Below are positions 20,147 to 29,296 of a stretch of 64,000 bases of DNA, in pieces. Position numbers and translations under genes: made by a program. Origin of the DNA: Yersinia similis (GTDB lineage Bacteria > Pseudomonadota > Gammaproteobacteria > Enterobacterales > Enterobacteriaceae); the NCBI RefSeq assembly GCF_001053095.1, contig NZ_CGBP01000023.1, positions 1-64,000 on the forward strand, read 5' to 3'. The notes beneath the pieces were generated by a model. It did not search any database. It had not been told where the DNA came from and was given only the letters and a program-made list of their open reading frames with translations. Position 1 is the first letter of the stretch. Each line of letters begins with the position of its first letter.

Positions 20147-20378
20147 ATAAATCCGATTCGGCAAATAAATCAGCTTAGTTTAATAGATAAACCCACGACG
20201 TTAGCTAAGCCCCTGCGCCTCCTGATAAGAAACACGGGGGGAGCAAAAATATTCATCATTCCGCCATCCTAGCTTAACCCCACTGTCATCAAAAACAGCC
20301 AGCATTACGGTGAGAAAACTTACCGGTTATCAACATGACAATTCGCCACCTGCCCGCCTGCTTTTTCTTTTCATGTCG

Positions 20379-20391
20379 TTGTCTTGGACAA
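20379..20391. promoter_or_regulatory. Candidate operator for PhnF
   Basis: The perfect 5-bp dyad TTGTC-ttg-GACAA lies 44 bp upstream of the phnF ATG. GntR/UTRA regulators usually bind short palindromes near their own promoter, so PhnF autoregulation is plausible. No good Pho box pair was found; only a single CTGTCAT at 20283-20289. Confidence 0.35.
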
Positions 20392-20435
20392 AAAGCGGCA
20401 GCCCGTGGTGATGATGCTGAGAGGGTATCTTTGCC

Positions 20436-21161
20436 ATGAACTTATCTAGACCACCGACCAGCTATCCCACCCGCTATCAACATATTGCGGCCCAGTTAGA
20501 GCAGGAGTTGCGCGGCCATTACCGCTGTGGCGATTATCTGCCCTCCGAACAACAGCTCGCCGACCGCTATCAGGTTAACCGCCATACCCTGCGCCGGGCA
20601 GTGGATGAATTGGTCGAGCGCGGCTGGCTACAACGCCGTCAGGGCATCGGCATTCTGGTGCTCATGCGCCCTTATGACTACCCGCTCCATGCCAATGCGC
20701 GTTTCAGCCAAAACCTACTCGATCAAGGCAGTGACCCCACCAGTGAGCGCTTACTTGCCGTTTTACGCCCTGCAGTCGAGCATGTTGCAAAAGCACTCTC
20801 GCTGGTAGAGGGGGAATCGGTCGTTCATTTGCGCACCCTGAGGCGGGTTAATGGTGTGCCGGTCTGCATTATCGATCACTACCTGCCCGATCTCAGTTGG
20901 TGGCCAGTTCTACAACAGTTTCACTCGGGTTCACTGCATCAGTTCATCACACAACATTTACAGCAGCCTCTGAAACGTAGCCAAACGCGCATCAGCGCCC
21001 GGCGTGCTCAAGCAAAAGAGAGCGCCTTGCTGGAGATTGCCACCCATGCGCCGCTCCTGTGCGTGCGAACGCTAAATACCCGTGTTGATAACCAACAGGT
21101 GGCGGAATATTCCATCAGCCTGACTCGCGCCGACATGATTGAACTGACCATGGAGCACTGA
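20436..21161 (+). CDS. phnF: Phosphonate-metabolism transcriptional regulator PhnF (GntR family)
   Basis: PhnF is a 241-residue GntR/HutC regulator. The N-terminal winged helix-turn-helix spans about residues 10-75 (LPSEQQLADRYQVNRHTLRRAVDELVERGWL), followed by a UTRA effector-binding domain (about 95-235). It probably represses or tunes the downstream C-P lyase genes in response to a phosphonate-derived ligand. It is the first gene of the operon. Its TGA is immediately followed by the phnG ATG. A dyad upstream may be its operator. Confidence 0.95.
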   Translation: MNLSRPPTSYPTRYQHIAAQLEQELRGHYRCGDYLPSEQQLADRYQVNRHTLRRAVDELVERGWLQRRQGIGILVLMRPYDYPLHANARFSQNLLDQGSDPTSERLLAVLRPAVEHVAKALSLVEGESVVHLRTLRRVNGVPVCIIDHYLPDLSWWPVLQQFHSGSLHQFITQHLQQPLKRSQTRISARRAQAKESALLEIATHAPLLCVRTLNTRVDNQQVAEYSISLTRADMIELTMEH

Positions 21162-21638
21162 ATGGAAAGCACGCTGATGACCCGGCAAAACTGGATGTCG
21201 ATCTTGGCCCATAGCCAGCCCACAGAACTTCTCACCCACTGGCAGCCCTTAAATCTATCACCGGAGTATCAGGTGATCCGGGCACCTGAGATTGGTCTTA
21301 ATCAATTGCAGGCGCGGATGGGCGCCGCCGGCCGCCGTTTTATTCTCGGTGATATGACGGTCACCCGTGCGGTTATCAAACTCAATGACTGCGCCGATAT
21401 CTATGGCTACAGCTACATCGCCGGACGTAACAAGCCCCATGCCGAACTCTGTGCGTTATTGGATGCCTTGCTGCAATATTCAACGCTGAAAGGCAGGCCC
21501 GCTGGACTGAATGAATTGTTATTGAAAACCGTGATTAACCCACTCGCCGCAATACAGCAGAAACGACGCCAACTGCGCGCCCAGAATATCGCCGCCAGTA
21601 AGGTCGATTTCTTCACATTGGTTCGGGGAGAAGATTGA
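21162..21638 (+). CDS. phnG: C-P lyase core subunit PhnG
   Basis: PhnG is a subunit of the PhnGHIJ core complex. With PhnI it couples Mg-ATP to methylphosphonate by displacing adenine to give alpha-D-ribose-1-methylphosphonate-5-triphosphate. The 158-residue protein matches the E. coli family from RQNWMSILAHSQP through LQARMGAAGRRF and the C-terminal SKVDFFTLVRGED. The start follows the phnF stop directly and its stop overlaps the phnH start (TGATG). Confidence 0.95.
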   Translation: MESTLMTRQNWMSILAHSQPTELLTHWQPLNLSPEYQVIRAPEIGLNQLQARMGAAGRRFILGDMTVTRAVIKLNDCADIYGYSYIAGRNKPHAELCALLDALLQYSTLKGRPAGLNELLLKTVINPLAAIQQKRRQLRAQNIAASKVDFFTLVRGED

Positions 21639-22249
21639 TGAGTTTACTGACGCATTTTGACCAGCCAGTGGTTGAGGCCCAGTATGCTTTTCGTCGCATA
21701 CTGAAAGCACTGAGTGAACCGGGGGTGCAAGTGACACTACCGCATTCTACTGGTTGGCAACCGTTAAATCCTGCAACCACCAGCATCCTGCTAACCCTGG
21801 CCGATCAGGAGACACCACTCTATCTGGACAGCCAAATAGCGAGCGAGGGGGTACAGCAAAACCTACGCTTTCATACTGGTGTGCCACTGACAGCTGATAT
21901 CGCAACCGCCTGCTTTGCGGTCTTGGGCAATGGGCTTACTGAGATGCAATTAGCCACCTGCCCACCGGGCGATGAGCTCTCACCAGAGCAGTCTGTCACG
22001 GTCATTATTCAGGTGGACAGCCTGAACCAGGGTACACCTTTGCGATTACACGGCCCCGGTATTGAACAGAACCGCATTGTTTCACCGCAACTGCCCCAGC
22101 CTCTGATGAACTATCTATTAACGAACCGCCTGCTCATGAACCACCCGCTTAATCGGCCTGCCGTGTTCCCCGCAGGCCTTGATTTCCTGTTGACCTGTGG
22201 TGAGCACCTGATGGCTCTCCCACGGACCACTCATGTGGAGGTGTGCTGA
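21638..22249 (+). CDS. phnH: C-P lyase core subunit PhnH
   Basis: PhnH is a 203-residue structural subunit of the C-P lyase core complex. It has the fold of a PLP-dependent transferase but no PLP site. The N-terminal AQYAFRRILKALSEPG and the conserved LLTLADQETPLYLD are family features. I start at the ATG at 21638, sharing one base with the phnG stop, not at the in-frame TTG just before it. The stop overlaps the phnI ATG by one base. In vivo it stabilises PhnGIJ. Confidence 0.94.
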   Translation: MSLLTHFDQPVVEAQYAFRRILKALSEPGVQVTLPHSTGWQPLNPATTSILLTLADQETPLYLDSQIASEGVQQNLRFHTGVPLTADIATACFAVLGNGLTEMQLATCPPGDELSPEQSVTVIIQVDSLNQGTPLRLHGPGIEQNRIVSPQLPQPLMNYLLTNRLLMNHPLNRPAVFPAGLDFLLTCGEHLMALPRTTHVEVC

Positions 22250-23409
22250 TGTATGTTGCCGTGAAAGGAGGCGAAAAAGCCATTGCCGCTGCCCATCAAT
22301 TACTGGAAAACCAGCGGCGGGGCGATACTCAGATCCCGGCCATCGATTGTGAGCAAATTGAGCAGCAGTTAGGTTTAGCCGTTGATCGGGTGATGACCGA
22401 GGGCGGTATCTATGATCGCGAATTGGCGGCGCTGGCCATTAAGCAGGCCAGTGGTGACCTGGTCGAAGCCATCTTCCTGTTGCGGGCTTACCGTACCACC
22501 TTACCCCGTCTGGCGGTCAGTCTGCCGCTGGCAACCGACAATATGCGCCTGGAACGGCGTATTTCGGCCATTTATAAGGATCTGCCCGGTGGGCAAGTGC
22601 TCGGCCCCACCTATGATTACACCCACCGGCTGCTGGATTTTACCCTGTTGGCCTCTGGCGAAGCGCCCCTTGCCCCCCGTGGCGAAGAAGCCTTGCCAGA
22701 GCCTTGCGCTCACGTATTTGATTTACTGACCCAAGAGCAGTTAGCACTGCCGGAGCAAGATGACGGCACTCCGCCAGATGATATCACCCGGAACCCGCCA
22801 GTTTATCCCTGTAATCGCTCGGCACGGCTACAACAATTGGTCAGAGGTGATGAAGGCTTTCTGCTGGCGCTGGGTTACTCCACCCAGCGGGGTTATGGCC
22901 GCACTCACCCGTTCGCCGCCGAGATCCGCACCGGTTACCTGACCATTGCCATTCAGCCAGAAGAACTGGGCTTTGCGATCGATATTGGTGAGATCCTGTT
23001 GACCGAATGCGAGATGGTCAATGGTTTTGTCGATCCGGTCTCAGAACCGCCCCATTTTACCCGGGGCTATGGCTTAGTTTTTGGCCGTGGTGAACGCAAA
23101 GCCATGTCGATAGCGCTGATGGATCGCGCCCTGCAAAGCCGTGAGTATCAGGAAGACGTTTCCAGCCCGGCGCAGGATGAGGAGTTCGTGTTATCCCATG
23201 CCGATAACGTTGAGGCCGCTGGTTTTGTCTCTCATCTGAAACTGCCCCATTACGTCGATTTCCAGGCGGAACTGGCACTGCTCAAACGCCTACGCAGTGA
23301 ACATCTGGCCGCGTCATCCACCCTTTTCTCACCGCAATTATCGTCTTCTTCACTACCATCATCTTCACAACCACCATCCTCTCAACGACAGGAGCCACAC
23401 CATGACTGA
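22249..23409 (+). CDS. phnI: C-P lyase core subunit PhnI (nucleosidase-type)
   Basis: PhnI carries the activity that splits the N-glycosidic bond of ATP or GTP and, with PhnG, H and L, attaches phosphonate to ribose. Residues 1-353 align well with the enteric protein (YVAVKGGEKAI, DRVMTEGGIYDRELAALAIK, LGPTYDYTHRLLDFTLL, HADNVEAAGFVSHLKLPHYV). The C-terminal 30 or so residues are different: a low-complexity tail dominated by serine, proline and glutamine where E. coli PhnI simply ends. The total is 386 residues, more than 30 longer than usual. The tail overlaps the phnJ start by 8 bp. Confidence 0.95.
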   Translation: MYVAVKGGEKAIAAAHQLLENQRRGDTQIPAIDCEQIEQQLGLAVDRVMTEGGIYDRELAALAIKQASGDLVEAIFLLRAYRTTLPRLAVSLPLATDNMRLERRISAIYKDLPGGQVLGPTYDYTHRLLDFTLLASGEAPLAPRGEEALPEPCAHVFDLLTQEQLALPEQDDGTPPDDITRNPPVYPCNRSARLQQLVRGDEGFLLALGYSTQRGYGRTHPFAAEIRTGYLTIAIQPEELGFAIDIGEILLTECEMVNGFVDPVSEPPHFTRGYGLVFGRGERKAMSIALMDRALQSREYQEDVSSPAQDEEFVLSHADNVEAAGFVSHLKLPHYVDFQAELALLKRLRSEHLAASSTLFSPQLSSSSLPSSSQPPSSQRQEPHHD

Positions 23410-24283
23410 GGTTCTCACTGGCTACAACCTGGGTTATTTGGATGAGCAAACCAAGCGTACATTGCGCCGTGCCATACTGAAAGCCGTCGCAATCCCAGGC
23501 TATCAAGTGCCATTTGGTGGGCGTGAGATGCCAATGCCTTACGGCTGGGGGACTGGCGGCATTCAGTTGACGGCGTGTCTGATTGGCCACACCGACGTGT
23601 TGAAAGTCATTGATCAGGGCGCAGATGACACCACCAATGCCGTCTCGATCCGCCGCTTTTTCCAGCGGGTCAGCGGGGTGGCAACCACGGAAAAAACCAC
23701 TGAAGCCACATTAATCCAGACCCGCCATCGCATACCGGAAACCCCGCTGACAGAAGATCAGATCCTGATTTATCAGGTACCGATCCCAGAACCGCTGCGA
23801 TTTATTGAGCCACGTGAAACCGAGACTCGAAAAATGCATGCACTGGAGGAGTACGGTGTGATGCAGGTAAAGCTGTACGAAGATATCGCCCGTTACGGCC
23901 ATATCGCCACCACCTATGCCTACCCGGTCAAAGTGAATGATCGCTATGTCATGGACCCTTCACCGATCCCAAAATTTGATAATCCCAAAATGCATATGAT
24001 GCCCGCTCTGCAATTGTTCGGTGCGGGTCGCGAGAAACGTCTTTATGCCCTGCCCCCGTTTACCAAGGTGGAGAGCCTCGATTTTGACGACCATCCGTTT
24101 AGCGTACAGCAGTGGGATGAACCCTGCGCACTGTGTGGCTCGCGCCACAGTTATCTTGATGAAGTGGTGATGGATGACCAAGGTAGCCGCATGTTTGTTT
24201 GCTCGGATACTGATTTTTGCCAGCAGCAACTGGCTCAAGCCAGCGCACAAGAAGCCACATCCCCAACCGAGGTACCTGTCTGA
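23402..24283 (+). CDS. phnJ: C-P lyase catalytic subunit PhnJ (radical SAM)
   Basis: PhnJ cleaves the carbon-phosphorus bond of ribose-1-methylphosphonate-5-phosphate, releasing methane from methylphosphonate, by a radical-SAM mechanism with a glycyl/thiyl relay. The cysteines C242, C245, C267 and C273 (CALC, then MFVCSDTDFC) correspond to the four conserved ones, shifted by one from E. coli numbering. The glycine at about 33 in PGYQVPFGG is the radical-glycine position. I start at the ATG at 23402 (MTEVLTGYNLGYLDE), 293 residues. The longer frame upstream only overlaps the phnI tail and is rejected. The stop overlaps the phnK start (TGATG). Confidence 0.96.
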   Translation: MTEVLTGYNLGYLDEQTKRTLRRAILKAVAIPGYQVPFGGREMPMPYGWGTGGIQLTACLIGHTDVLKVIDQGADDTTNAVSIRRFFQRVSGVATTEKTTEATLIQTRHRIPETPLTEDQILIYQVPIPEPLRFIEPRETETRKMHALEEYGVMQVKLYEDIARYGHIATTYAYPVKVNDRYVMDPSPIPKFDNPKMHMMPALQLFGAGREKRLYALPPFTKVESLDFDDHPFSVQQWDEPCALCGSRHSYLDEVVMDDQGSRMFVCSDTDFCQQQLAQASAQEATSPTEVPV

Positions 24284-25074
24284 TGATGTCAGCCCAATCT
24301 ACCCCTCAGCCGCTGTTGTCGGTGGAGAATCTCACTCATTTATATGCGCCGGGCAAAGGATTCAGTGATGTCTCTTTTCAGCTCTATCCCGGTGAGGTCT
24401 TAGGGATTGTCGGCGAATCCGGCTCGGGTAAAACCACCTTGCTGAAAGCTATTTCGGCCCGTTTAGCCCCACAGCAAGGGCAGATTATTTACCGCACGGG
24501 TACACAGCAACCGGTTGATTTATACGAAATGGCCGAAAGTCAGCGCCGCCGTTTGTTGCGTACCGAATGGGGTGTGGTACATCAGCACCCACTGGACGGC
24601 TTGCGCCCACAAGTCTCCGCGGGCGGCAACATCGGCGAACGTTTAATGGCTACCGGCCAGCGCCATTACGGCGAGATCCGCCAGCTTGCAGGCCGCTGGC
24701 TGGAAGATGTCGAGATCCCGTTATCCCGGTTGGATGACCTCCCCACCACTTTCTCCGGCGGGATGCAGCAGCGCCTGCAAATCGCCCGTAATTTGGTGAC
24801 TCATCCGAAACTGGTTTTTATGGATGAACCTACGGGCGGCTTGGATGTATCAGTGCAGGCACGTTTACTGGATTTACTGCGCAATTTGGTGGTGGAAATG
24901 CAGCTAGCCGTGGTGATTGTCACTCATGACTTGGGGGTAGTCCGCTTATTAGCTAACCGTCTATTGGTGATGAAAGAGGGCCAGGTTATCGAAAGCGGCC
25001 TTACTGACCGGGTACTGGACGATCCCCATCACCCCTACACCCAACTCCTGGTCTCATCGGTACTGCAAAACTAA
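24283..25074 (+). CDS. phnK: C-P lyase ATP-binding protein PhnK
   Basis: PhnK is an ABC-type ATPase that docks on the PhnJ face of the C-P lyase core and, with PhnL, is thought to drive conformational opening; it is not a transporter. Walker A is GESGSGKTT, the ABC signature is [11 protein letters not shown], and Walker B is [14 protein letters not shown]. The protein has 263 residues. I place the start at the ATG overlapping the phnJ stop. A second ATG directly follows, and E. coli-like sequence ([17 protein letters not shown]) begins about ten residues in. Confidence 0.94.
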   Translation: MMSAQSTPQPLLSVENLTHLYAPGKGFSDVSFQLYPGEVLGIVGESGSGKTTLLKAISARLAPQQGQIIYRTGTQQPVDLYEMAESQRRRLLRTEWGVVHQHPLDGLRPQVSAGGNIGERLMATGQRHYGEIRQLAGRWLEDVEIPLSRLDDLPTTFSGGMQQRLQIARNLVTHPKLVFMDEPTGGLDVSVQARLLDLLRNLVVEMQLAVVIVTHDLGVVRLLANRLLVMKEGQVIESGLTDRVLDDPHHPYTQLLVSSVLQN

Positions 25075-25117
25075 ACCACTCACCGTGTGCGAAACAAAAC
25101 ATAAACCGAGGTCCACC

Positions 25118-25837
25118 ATGAACCCCCTACAACTCCGGGTTGAAAATATCAGCAAAACCTTCGTGCTCCACCACCAGCACGGTATTCGTCTGCCGGTACT
25201 GCATCAAATATCACTGGAGGTGAACAGCGGTGAATGTGTCGTGCTACACGGCCATTCCGGGAGTGGAAAATCCACACTGCTACGCTCCCTCTATGCCAAC
25301 TATCTGCCTGACAGCGGCCATATTTGGATCAAACATCAAGGAGAATGGATCGATATCGTGGCCGCCGAAGCCCGACAAATTATGGCCGTGCGTCACCATA
25401 CCGTCGGTTGGGTCAGTCAGTTCTTGCGGGTGATCCCACGGATTAGTGCATTAAATGTGGTGATGCAGCCCCTATTAGAACTGGACGTTGATCGGCACAC
25501 CTGCCAACAACGGGCGCAGGACCTGCTAACCCGTCTCAATGTCCCGCCACGCTTGTGGGACCTGGCCCCTTCAACGTTTTCTGGTGGCGAACAGCAACGG
25601 GTTAATATCGCCCGCGGTTTTATTGTGGATTACCCTATCTTGCTGTTGGATGAACCGACCGCATCACTGGACAGCGCTAACAGCGCAGCCGTGGTCAGCC
25701 TGATTGATGAAGCCAAACAGCGCGGTACCGCGATTGTCGGGATTTTCCACGATGAGAGTGTGCGTAACCATGTCAGTGATCGTTTACTTACCATGACGCC
25801 CGTCCCTTCAGAGATCCACAGGGAGATCCCGGTATGA
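25118..25837 (+). CDS. phnL: C-P lyase ATP-binding protein PhnL
   Basis: PhnL is the second ABC-type ATPase of the pathway, required for the initial nucleotide-phosphonate exchange step and able to form a PhnK-PhnL pair on the core. Walker A is GHSGSGKST (45-53), the signature is [11 protein letters not shown], and Walker B is [12 protein letters not shown]. The protein is 239 residues from the ATG at 25118 ([12 protein letters not shown]). The 43-bp gap from phnK is the largest in the operon. The stop overlaps the phnM start (ATGA). Confidence 0.94.
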   Translation: MNPLQLRVENISKTFVLHHQHGIRLPVLHQISLEVNSGECVVLHGHSGSGKSTLLRSLYANYLPDSGHIWIKHQGEWIDIVAAEARQIMAVRHHTVGWVSQFLRVIPRISALNVVMQPLLELDVDRHTCQQRAQDLLTRLNVPPRLWDLAPSTFSGGEQQRVNIARGFIVDYPILLLDEPTASLDSANSAAVVSLIDEAKQRGTAIVGIFHDESVRNHVSDRLLTMTPVPSEIHREIPV

Positions 25838-26970
25838 TCCTCAATAACGTCAACCTGATTCTTGAAGAAAGCGTCGTCAGTGGATCGTTGGAAATCGTAG
25901 ACGGTGTCATCCGCAGTTACAGTGATCGCCCGACACAGTTACCCGCCGCAATAGATGGCGAGAATGGCTGGCTACTGCCAGGGCTGATTGAACTGCATAC
26001 CGATAATCTGGACAAATTTTTCACCCCGCGTCCCAATGTCGATTGGCCCGCCCATTCAGCGATGAGCAGCCACGATGCGCTGATGGTAGCCTGCGGTATC
26101 ACCACGGTATTAGATGCGGTTGCCGTTGGTGATGTGCGCGACGGGGGTCACCGGCTGGATAATCTGCAAAAGATGATTAATGCCGTGGTAGATAGCCAGC
26201 GGGCTGGCCTGAACCGGGCCGAGCACCGCATTCATTTACGCTGTGAACTACCCCATGAAAGTACTCTGCCACTGTTCGAAGCCCTGATGGCGCAACCTGA
26301 GCTATCGTTGGTGTCATTGATGGATCATTCACCAGGACAGCGCCAGTTCGCTTCACGAGAGAAGTACCGTGAATATTATCAGGGTAAATATCATCTTAGC
26401 GATCCGCAGATGGCGGCGTTTGAAGAAGAGCAGATCGCGCTCTCCGCGCGTTGGGCAGGGCCTAACCGCTCGGCGATTGCCGCCCAATGTCGCGAGCGAG
26501 GCATTGCGCTAGCCAGCCACGATGATGCGACAGCCACTCATGTGGCGGAATCACAAGCACTGGGTAGTGTGATTGCCGAATTCCCAACCACAGAGGTGGC
26601 TGCCACCGCCTCTCATCAACTCGGTTTACAGGTGTTGATGGGCGCACCGAATATTGTCCGTGGTGGCTCTCACTCCGGTAATGTTGCCGCTCATCACCTG
26701 GCTTCTCTGGGGGTGCTGGATATTTTGTCTTCTGATTATTACCCCGCCAGCCTGATGGATGCAGCGTTCCGTATCGCACACAACGAAAGCAACCGCTTCA
26801 GCTTGCCGCAAGCGGTCAATTTGGTGACCCGTAATCCGGCCAGAGCTTTGGGGCTAAATGACCGGGGGGTGATTGCCGAAGGTAAACGGGCTGACTTGAT
26901 TCTGGCCCGCTCACATGGCGAGAACGTTTATGTGCAAAACGTCTGGCGTCAGGGAATACGGGTGTTCTGA
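25834..26970 (+). CDS. phnM: Ribose-1-methylphosphonate-5-triphosphate diphosphatase PhnM
   Basis: PhnM is an amidohydrolase-fold enzyme that removes pyrophosphate from alpha-D-ribose-1-methylphosphonate-5-triphosphate to give the PhnJ substrate. It has 378 residues. The metal site signature is [14 protein letters not shown] near residue 50. Further His-rich segments are [12 protein letters not shown] and [12 protein letters not shown]. The C-terminal amidohydrolase end is [22 protein letters not shown]. Its start overlaps phnL and its stop overlaps phnN, consistent with a single translationally coupled message. Confidence 0.95.
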   Translation: MILNNVNLILEESVVSGSLEIVDGVIRSYSDRPTQLPAAIDGENGWLLPGLIELHTDNLDKFFTPRPNVDWPAHSAMSSHDALMVACGITTVLDAVAVGDVRDGGHRLDNLQKMINAVVDSQRAGLNRAEHRIHLRCELPHESTLPLFEALMAQPELSLVSLMDHSPGQRQFASREKYREYYQGKYHLSDPQMAAFEEEQIALSARWAGPNRSAIAAQCRERGIALASHDDATATHVAESQALGSVIAEFPTTEVAATASHQLGLQVLMGAPNIVRGGSHSGNVAAHHLASLGVLDILSSDYYPASLMDAAFRIAHNESNRFSLPQAVNLVTRNPARALGLNDRGVIAEGKRADLILARSHGENVYVQNVWRQGIRVF

Positions 26971-27551
26971 TGGCGCGCTTAATCTATCTGATGGGGCCTT
27001 CTGGCGCGGGTAAGGATTGCCTGTTATCTGCGCTGCGAAACGCCACACCGCAAAATAGGGTGGTGGCACATCGCTATATTACTCGCCCGGCAGATGCGGG
27101 GGCAGAGAACCATGTGGCGCTGAGTAAACAGGAATTTATCCAGCGGGCAGAACAGGGCTTATTTGCCCTGCACTGGCAGGCACATCAGCACTGCTATGCC
27201 ATTGGGATTGAAATCAACCTCTGGCTGCAACACGGGTTGGACGTGTTAGTCAATGGCTCCAGAGCGTATTTACCTGAAGCTCAACGCCGCTATTGCCACC
27301 AACTGTTACCCCTCTGTCTCACCGTCTCCCCAGCGATTCTGGCACAACGGTTGCGGCAACGGGGGCGGGAAAACAGTGAACAGATTGATGCCCGCTTGCA
27401 ACGGGCGCAACACTATCAGCAGCAACTTCCTCCTCACTGTTTGCAACTGTGTAATGACGGTGAGTTACAACACACCCTGAGCCAACTACAGCAATTACTG
27501 ACCCTTGATACGCCGTTATCTGACCCCGTTGAGGATAAGCCATGCAATTGA
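26970..27551 (+). CDS. phnN: Ribose 1,5-bisphosphate phosphokinase PhnN
   Basis: PhnN phosphorylates ribose 1,5-bisphosphate to PRPP, returning the ribose from phosphonate breakdown to nucleotide metabolism. It is a guanylate-kinase-like P-loop protein of 193 residues with Walker A GPSGAGKD near the N-terminus and the HRYITRPADAGAENHVALS segment typical of this family. The start shares one base with the phnM stop. The C-terminal 15 residues (after QQLLTLDT) overlap the phnP start by 10 bp. Confidence 0.94.
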   Translation: MARLIYLMGPSGAGKDCLLSALRNATPQNRVVAHRYITRPADAGAENHVALSKQEFIQRAEQGLFALHWQAHQHCYAIGIEINLWLQHGLDVLVNGSRAYLPEAQRRYCHQLLPLCLTVSPAILAQRLRQRGRENSEQIDARLQRAQHYQQQLPPHCLQLCNDGELQHTLSQLQQLLTLDTPLSDPVEDKPCN

Positions 27552-28294
27552 CGCTGTTAGGCACCGGATGCGCCCAGCAAGTGCCGGTATTTGGCTGTGA
27601 CTGTGTGATCTGTACGCAAGCCAGAGTGGACCCCGCACGGCGGCGTAAACCTTGCAGTGCGATGTTGTATTATCAGGGAGAAACCACGTTGATTGACGCA
27701 GGTTTGCCGACACTGGATCAGCAGTTTAGGGCGGGTGAAATTCAGCGTTTTTTGCTAACACATTATCACATGGATCATGTGCAGGGGTTATTTCCGTTAC
27801 GTTGGGGGTGTGGAAATAAGATCCCAGTCTATGGCCCCCCCGATCTGGACGGTTGCGACGACCTATTCAAGCACCCCGGTATTTTGGATTTCAGGCCGCC
27901 ACTGACCGCTTTCCAACCGTTGCAATGCGGTGAGTTGCGGGTCACCCCCGTGCCGTTGGTCCATTCCAAAATAACTTTCGGCTATTTACTGCAAAGCCCC
28001 AACCGGACTATCGCTTATTTAACCGATACTGTTGGGCTATCTGCCGATAGCGCACTGTTTCTGGCCAGTAAGTCTATTGACCTACTGGTGTTGGATTGCA
28101 GCCATGCGCCACAGTCACCACCGCCACGCAATCATAACGATGTGACCATGGCATTAGCCATCAGGGATTTATTGATGCCAGAGGAGACGCTACTGACACA
28201 CGCCAGCCACCAGTTGGATAGGTGGCTCCTCAACAACTCGCTACCCACCGGGGTCAGCGTTGCCTATGATAATCAAACGGTTACGCTGGTATAA
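27542..28294 (+). CDS. phnP: Phosphoribosyl cyclic phosphate phosphodiesterase PhnP
   Basis: PhnP is a metallo-beta-lactamase-fold enzyme that opens 5-phospho-alpha-D-ribose 1,2-cyclic phosphate, the PhnJ product, to ribose 1,5-bisphosphate for PhnN. It has 250 residues with the zinc motif THYHMDH and later ligands in PLVHSKITFGYLL, LVLDCSH and LTHASHQLDR. The N-terminal CDCVICTQA region carries the extra zinc-binding cysteines of PhnP. It directly follows phnN; the acetyltransferase phnO found between them in E. coli is missing. It is the last gene of the operon. Confidence 0.95.
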   Translation: MQLTLLGTGCAQQVPVFGCDCVICTQARVDPARRRKPCSAMLYYQGETTLIDAGLPTLDQQFRAGEIQRFLLTHYHMDHVQGLFPLRWGCGNKIPVYGPPDLDGCDDLFKHPGILDFRPPLTAFQPLQCGELRVTPVPLVHSKITFGYLLQSPNRTIAYLTDTVGLSADSALFLASKSIDLLVLDCSHAPQSPPPRNHNDVTMALAIRDLLMPEETLLTHASHQLDRWLLNNSLPTGVSVAYDNQTVTLV

Positions 28295-28340
28295 CTTAGT
28301 GCGAATAAGGGGCGCGGACGCACAGCCCCCCCCTGCGGCG

Positions 28341-28979
28341 TCAAGGACGCAAGGTTGGTTGCATTTGGGCAGATGACAACACCGTAACGCCCTCCTGCGG
28401 CGGAGCAAACGCCTGATCCAACATCGCTTGTGCTACATCTTTGGCGTTAATCAAGCGCCATTTAGCCGGTAACAAGGCAAATAGAGGGGCGCTGAGGTTC
28501 TCCAACAACCGTGGCGTCGCCCGTTGACCGGCCAACATCGAAGGGCGAGCGAAGGTCAATTGCGGCCAGCCTTGAGCCTGCAAATCCCGTTCCGCTTCCC
28601 CTTTAGTGCGGTTATAAAACAGCCACGAATCGGGATTGGCCCCTAATGCGCTCACCAAGAGGAAATGCCGCGCGCCCAGACGCCGGCCGGTTTCACCGCT
28701 TAGCAATACCAGCCGATAATCCACCTGACGAAATGCCGCCTGACTGCCCGCCTGCTTGCGGGTGGTCCCCAGAGCGCAAAAGACCAAGTCCACGGGCTCA
28801 TGCAGCGTTTTCAGCAACTGACCGATATTTTCGCCGTGTGGATTAATCAATTTATTCATAGCAGGCAAGGGGTTACGGGTTGGTGCAATGATCGATGTCA
28901 CTCGGGCATCCAAACGCAACAGGCGCAATAATTCGCCGCCTACCAGGCCACTCGCCCCCAGTAATAATACCTTCGCCAT
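28341..28979 (-). CDS. NAD(P)-binding Rossmann-fold protein (nucleoside-diphosphate-sugar epimerase-like)
   Basis: This 212-residue atypical short-chain dehydrogenase has the nucleotide-binding motif LLLGASGLVGGELLRLL at the N-terminus. The region LVFCALGTTRKQAGSQAAFRQVDY is typical of the HTATIP2/YbjT-like NAD(P)-binding group. It has no obvious catalytic YxxxK beyond YNRTKGEAERDL. I start at the ATG at 28979, which has a strong GGAGG 7 bp upstream; a longer frame begins 30 bp earlier without one. It converges with the phn operon. Substrate unknown. Confidence 0.82.
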   Translation of the reverse strand: MAKVLLLGASGLVGGELLRLLRLDARVTSIIAPTRNPLPAMNKLINPHGENIGQLLKTLHEPVDLVFCALGTTRKQAGSQAAFRQVDYRLVLLSGETGRRLGARHFLLVSALGANPDSWLFYNRTKGEAERDLQAQGWPQLTFARPSMLAGQRATPRLLENLSAPLFALLPAKWRLINAKDVAQAMLDQAFAPPQEGVTVLSSAQMQPTLRP

Positions 28980-29023
28980 CTGACCTCCCGATAAAGACCC
29001 TAACGCCACCTAGAAAACGGGGC

Positions 29024-29095
29024 AATCATTGAAACCTATTGCTTCAAAAAATACATACCATAGGCGCTATGGTATAGCACCTGGAAACAATGATT
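29024..29095. repeat. Nested palindrome / hairpin element
   Basis: The outer arms AATCATTG (29024-29031) and CAATGATT (29088-29095) enclose a perfect inner palindrome ATACCATAG-gcg-CTATGGTAT (29055-29075). This 72-bp structure stands upstream of the Rossmann-fold gene. It may be a small palindromic insertion or a strong hairpin. Confidence 0.6.
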
Positions 29096-29136
29096 TTTCA
29101 TGTTTTTGCCCTTAAAAGTGGGTTGCTGATAACAAT

Positions 29137-29202
29137 CATTGTCTTAACCCAATCATTGCCTTAACCCAATCATTGCCTCAACCCAATATTGCCTCAACAC
29201 AT
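29137..29202. repeat. 17-bp tandem repeat (3 units plus partial)
   Basis: The units CATTGTCTTAACCCAAT, CATTGCCTTAACCCAAT and CATTGCCTCAACCCAAT are head to tail at 29137, 29154 and 29171, followed by a shortened fourth copy. They fill the gene-free space (28980-29296), which otherwise holds the nested palindrome. Confidence 0.85.
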
Positions 29203-29296
29203 TTGATTGCCTAATCGTTAAACGTCAAAGCAAAACGAAAAAACATAACATGTATTTTTGCTCCACCCAGCGTCAAATGCCTAAAACACCCAATGA

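Noticed and set aside
20283-20300. Pho box upstream of phnF
   Set aside because: Only one CTGTCAT is present. The expected second repeat 11 bp later does not match, so I do not call a PhoB site.
29137-29202. CRISPR-like array
   Set aside because: The 17-bp units are directly adjacent with no spacers, and no cas genes are in the window.
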